A stretch of DNA of 64,000 bases, taken from positions 11,911,001 to 11,975,000 of the forward strand of contig NC_052668.1 in NCBI RefSeq assembly GCF_016802725.1, read 5' to 3'. Source of the DNA: Solenopsis invicta. Lineage: Eukaryota > Arthropoda > Insecta > Hymenoptera > Formicidae. The notes beneath the pieces are model-generated. The model saw nothing but the letters and a program-made list of their open reading frames with translations. It made no database searches and was not told the DNA's origin. Position numbers and translations under genes: made by a program. Position 1 is the first letter of the stretch, and every line of letters starts with the position of its first letter. Below are positions 59,991 through 64,000 of this stretch, one piece after another.

Positions 59991-62330
59991 GAAACGCGAC
60001 AGGAGGATATCGCCAGTGTAATAAAAACTAATCTTATATGATTCACGGGGTATCTCTTCTATTGAAAGAAGAAAAAAGAATAATGGAGCTCACATCTTGT
60101 TTTTCTACAAAGAAAAAAAAAAGAGAAAGTAAACGCGGTTTCTTGGCTCTCGGGTGGACGGCCTGACTGGAAATAGGGTGGGAAAATAGGAAATCGGAGA
60201 CGCTCGATTTCATTCGGTATTGGTTGCTTCTATTTTCTTTTTCAACCTGTTCGGAAGCTGGTAAGTAACACTATCGCGGGCCACGAGTGCCGTTTGTCTC
60301 TCCACGGACGCGCAGCATAAAGCGAGTAGTTACCGTTACAAACGTACTTGCTTTCATTTCACAATTACTTCCTTTCGATTACCTCACTTACTGTCTCCTC
60401 GTCTTTGACTATGCTTAGAGGCATTGAGCTAAAAATAGCACGCTGTCGCCAACGCTCGGCTTTCTTTAGCTCTCTCGGTACGTAATCGCAACGAATGAGC
60501 CAATAATCGAGCCAATCTCTTAACATTAGTTTCTTATAACGTTGAGACGCGTGACTCATATAATGAGTCTTATCGGCGAATCGCGAACACGTGCGCGGCT
60601 GAAGTGGAAAGCTAAACTTGGCAGCCCGCGAGATACGTCTTCGTCTTTATCGCACGTATCGCTTGATCGCCGCGAATCGAAGTGATTAAGTCCTCAAGCT
60701 GACGTCACGGAGCGAGATTGAAAAATCATGTGGAGGCAATTGCGATTTCTACTTTTCGCACTTCATTATCGCGAGACTAAAAGACTGCGGGAGGGATGGG
60801 AATGATTGAAAGGCACGCGACCGATTTCATTCACGTTCGGTTATCTTCTCTTATTCCCGCGCCGTTGCCTAAGGGGAGGCAGACGGTCCACCGCGACAGG
60901 AATACGAAGAAAGCGGCGCGTTCCCGGATGACGAAGGTTATGCGAGGGGAATGAGAATCCTGCCGTGGTATTAGCTAGGGAATTTTCTATTTCAGATTCC
61001 GCGAATCCATTTTATCTTAAACTTCGTAATTCCATACCGCCCGCCGCTCTTCCCCCATGCACCTTCGAGGCACGAAGGAATTTACCCTCGCGACTTTTCT
61101 ACCCCACTGGGTATTCCCTGCCCTCGACCTGCCTCCGTTCCTCGCAGCGGGGGAGGGAGGCGGCGGATGGACGTTTTTATATTTTTCCAACGGCCAGCGG
61201 GAGCGGCCGCTGCGCCGCCGCCAACCAGGATTTTCCGCCCCCGTGATATTGGACAGCAAAAGTTAAAATCGTCCGTGCACTCTCGTGCACGCGCTAGCGA
61301 AGTGAAACGGCTGCTCGTTTATCTCGCGTTTTGAAATCGCGCGACGCGGAAACGCTCCGGAGTTAGAGTACCACGAGACAGGATAATCGATCGTGAACCT
61401 TTCTCGTATTCATCTAGCCGCGATTAATATCAATTTTGATACGCGCACCCGTCGCAACAGTTTCAAATACATCTCTTTTAATGCGCCGATATAGTCGCAT
61501 AATAAATCGTATTGACGGATATATATTGTGGAAGCGTGTAACGTGCCAAAAAAAAATAAAGAACGTCATCCATCAGATGTATGAATTTGTCAGAACTTTG
61601 CATTAAACGCTTTCATTGTTTCTATAGTCTCCTCATTAAAACGATAAAATCTAATTTGTCTATAATATTTTTACACACGCATAAAAATATACACGAGAAA
61701 TGTATGTGAAACAAGGGAGCCCTGCTCTATCCACGTGAATACCGTTCAGGGGTGCAAAGTTAAATCGCTGCGCGAGTGAGACGAATTCGGTACTCCAGGA
61801 ATGCAAGAAAATGTGCGGCCTGCATCTCCGACGGAATAGCTGCGGCGCCGCTGCATTCTTGCCGCGGGAGGATAGGCGCGGATAAAAAAGCAAGTTACGA
61901 ACGCTCCGAGGAGCGTGAAATCGTTACTATCACGCTGCCATCCGATGACGACAACGGCGCGGGCAACGCTCGGTTTCCGGTTTGCGGGTGCACAAGAGCG
62001 GTAGCGTCAAAGCGTACGGACGGTCGGGCACACGAGAATGTACCTGCATTTACACTTAGATGCTCCACAAACACGCTGAACCTATTAGCCTGTACATTTG
62101 CCGGCTACGTCGTCGCCGTGAATTGATATACACGGATAACAAATGCGATCGCATGACTGCGATACGGAAACGCGCCCCCGTAACGCGCGGCTTTGTTAAT
62201 ATGTAAATATTAATAACGTTTCGTCAACGCTGTACTGTATCGCGTAGACGCGTCACTTTGCTACTCTTCTGCGGCGTTTACATCGTCGAAACTTTCCTTT
62301 CCCACCGGTATTAAGTTGATATATGTTAAA
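59991..62330. other. Mixed to CpG-rich DNA
   Basis: No gene recognised. 60870-61420 and 61770-62290 are CpG-rich with overlapping frames on both strands. A G-rich stretch (GGGGGAGGGAGG) lies at about 61149-61160. A tract at about 60111-60122. Confidence 0.45.
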
Positions 62331-63340
62331 TTGATTAGCAATTTAATTTGCGATATTACATTTCGAGTTCTGCTTATCAGCTGCGTTTGAAAGGCAAACA
62401 TGCGGCGCGCAATTTAGGAGAACTTGTATATAAATTCACCTAGGAAATTATTACTGAGCACTCCGATTTCTACCGGTTAGTCGTTTTTTCCCTTATAATT
62501 TAAATGTTAAGTTGAATGTGAGCTTTTAGGAATTCCTAGCGCTTCCTTCGGCATCGACGGGCGAAAAGAAATGGAATTAAATTGCTTTAATCAACGAATA
62601 GGGACGAGAAATGGATATTTCCTTAGTTGCGTAACAATGTCACGATGATTTCGTTGCTTCACCAAAGAGCTTGCGCATCCCTTGGGGGCCTTCAAGATCT
62701 CAAGTTTCAGCAACATCCACGTTGGGAAACATTGCCTTAGGTAGTCTATAAACATGGCCGACGTAATGGTCGCTGTATTTACCCTCTCATAGCGCGAGAT
62801 TAATAACGTGGTTGATGCATATACAGCAACGTTGCACATGCGTGTGACCTTATGATTGTTATATTATGATTCCAATAATTCATATCGGGCAGATTTACGT
62901 ACTGCCCATTATGCCTGCATATAACGAGCCAATTCTTACAGCAACATACTATATATACATCAATGTTCGTTATTGAAACGAGAATATGGTAGCAGCGAAA
63001 AATTCATAGCGCATTAATCTCGTTAATAGGAAAAAAAAATAACGCTCGATCAATGAAAAAGATACCGCTTGTTGTAAAATAAATGTGCATATTTCAAATC
63101 GGGAAAACACCACTATTTGAAATTATTCCAATTCTATATTTATTAATACGATTAATAAATAATTTGTGTATATCACCATAAATGATTGAAATATTAAACG
63201 GCTGCTAAATGTATGCGCATATTAAATCCGCCGGTATAAATTGTTATGAATAATTTAATAATATAATAATTTTCTCCAATCTCCGTTAGCGCAAACTTTA
63301 TTTCGTGAAAATCGCATATTTTTGCATTTGCGAAGCTATA
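62331..63340. other. Mostly AT-rich non-coding DNA
   Basis: Stops in all frames except a minus-strand frame of 82 codons at 62591-62839 without motif. Nothing else seen. Confidence 0.55.
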
Positions 63341-64000
63341 AGTTTGCGTTACCGGGTTTCCCTCTAAACCTGGTAGAGTCCCATATGTGTCTCCGTATTT
63401 ATATACGTGTCCCGGCCGCACCGGCGTTAAGTAATGGCCACATTAGACCCCCGCAGTTGTTCAATTTTCGCGACGCGTGCTGTCGCATCTTTCTGAACAA
63501 TTACGTACGTTCGTACGTGTGGAGGTGAGCCCCGTACCGTGAGACGCGTCTCGCCCTAAGTCAGGTCACGGCGGATCTCGCGATAATACTCCGGGTACAG
63601 CCGGCATTAACACCCCCGCCTTTGCGGAAATTAATTTCCGCCGCCGCGTTGTCAAATTTTCGCGGCGACGCTACGTGCGTTTTGGGAGTCGACGGGGTTC
63701 TGCGCTACCTTCTTTCCGCCGCGATCCACCGGCGTGCACCGGATTGCCTGTTACACAGTGCACACTCTTACGTAACTCCCGCACTGTATCACACCCTGCG
63801 GGCGCTGCTGCATCCCTCGAGAGGCAAAGTTTACTCTGTTTTTGCGGAAATCCTCCCGCGAGAAGACGTGTGCGACGTAATGCGCGACCACGCTAAAATT
63901 AATTCAAAGTCACAATAGCGCGGGAAGAATCGTAAAATTTTATTTCAAGATAAGCGACTGAGAGCTATCACTTGTAGTAAGTGTTATTAAATCGTTTTCA
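63341..64000. other. GC-rich block at the right edge
   Basis: Sharp switch to CpG-rich sequence with CGTTAAGTAATG, GGCATTAAC and AATTAATTT motifs inside GC-rich context. Two plus-strand frames overlap at 63622-63918 without motif. Resembles the GC-rich block at 28951-29900 in style; may be conserved regulatory DNA. Confidence 0.35.

Noticed and set aside
1..64000. CRISPR array, operon, phage or plasmid features
   Set aside because: No regularly spaced direct repeats with unique spacers, and no dense same-strand gene runs. The window looks eukaryotic.
1..64000. Functional tRNA, rRNA or known conserved microRNA
   Set aside because: No complete A box plus B box with a foldable cloverleaf was seen, no rRNA core was recognised, and none of the insect microRNA sequences I could recall was found by eye.
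1..64000. Telomeric TTAGG repeats
   Set aside because: No tandem TTAGG or CCTAA run was seen; the window is not a chromosome end.

Overview
The window looks like non-coding nuclear DNA from an insect, most likely a hymenopteran such as an ant. The grounds are indirect: no operons or dense reading frames, many long (CT)n, (TA)n, (TG)n and (ATC)n microsatellites, a sharp mosaic of AT-rich and CpG-rich blocks with no visible CpG depletion, and several short non-autonomous DNA transposons with TA target duplications. No gene, exon or domain could be identified with confidence. The longest open frames (about 140 to 240 codons) mostly lie in GC-rich, stop-poor DNA, many lack an ATG at their start, and none carries a recognised motif. 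The window is best read as intergenic DNA or the inside of one or more large introns.

Layout. 1-8.4 kb: mixed sequence with no assignable gene. 8.4-8.9 kb: CpG-rich. 9.27-10.46 kb: a cluster of three TA-flanked MITEs, one next to an inverted pair of a second family. 10.5-14 kb: CpG-rich, with (CT)n, (GC)n and G-quadruplex motifs. 14-15.1 kb: AT-rich. 15.1-22 kb: alternating blocks, including a long imperfect hairpin at 20.25-20.37 kb. 22-26 kb: CpG-rich with several (CT)n arrays. 29-29.9 kb: GC-rich block with many TAAT-type motifs. 29.98-30.62 kb: shorter, damaged copy of a transposon family whose fuller copy lies at 54.57-55.43 kb. 34.2-34.33 kb: hairpin, AATAAA and (ATC)n/(CT)n array that looks like a retroposon 3' end. 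38.95-39.12 kb: small MITE. 47.79-48.63 kb: an 834-bp foldback element with about 400-bp inverted arms and a perfect 9-bp target duplication, resembling a non-autonomous Mutator-like element. 49-54.5 kb and 60-62.3 kb: CpG-rich. 63.3-63.9 kb: GC-rich block at the right end.

The best-supported content is therefore repetitive: five transposon families or types, about fifteen long CT/GA arrays and several long hairpins. The most notable observations are the foldback element with its paired TTTGTACC motifs about 21 bp apart, the two-copy TA-flanked family in which one copy lacks an internal segment, the MITE cluster, and the 116-nt hairpin. No gene system could be reconstructed.
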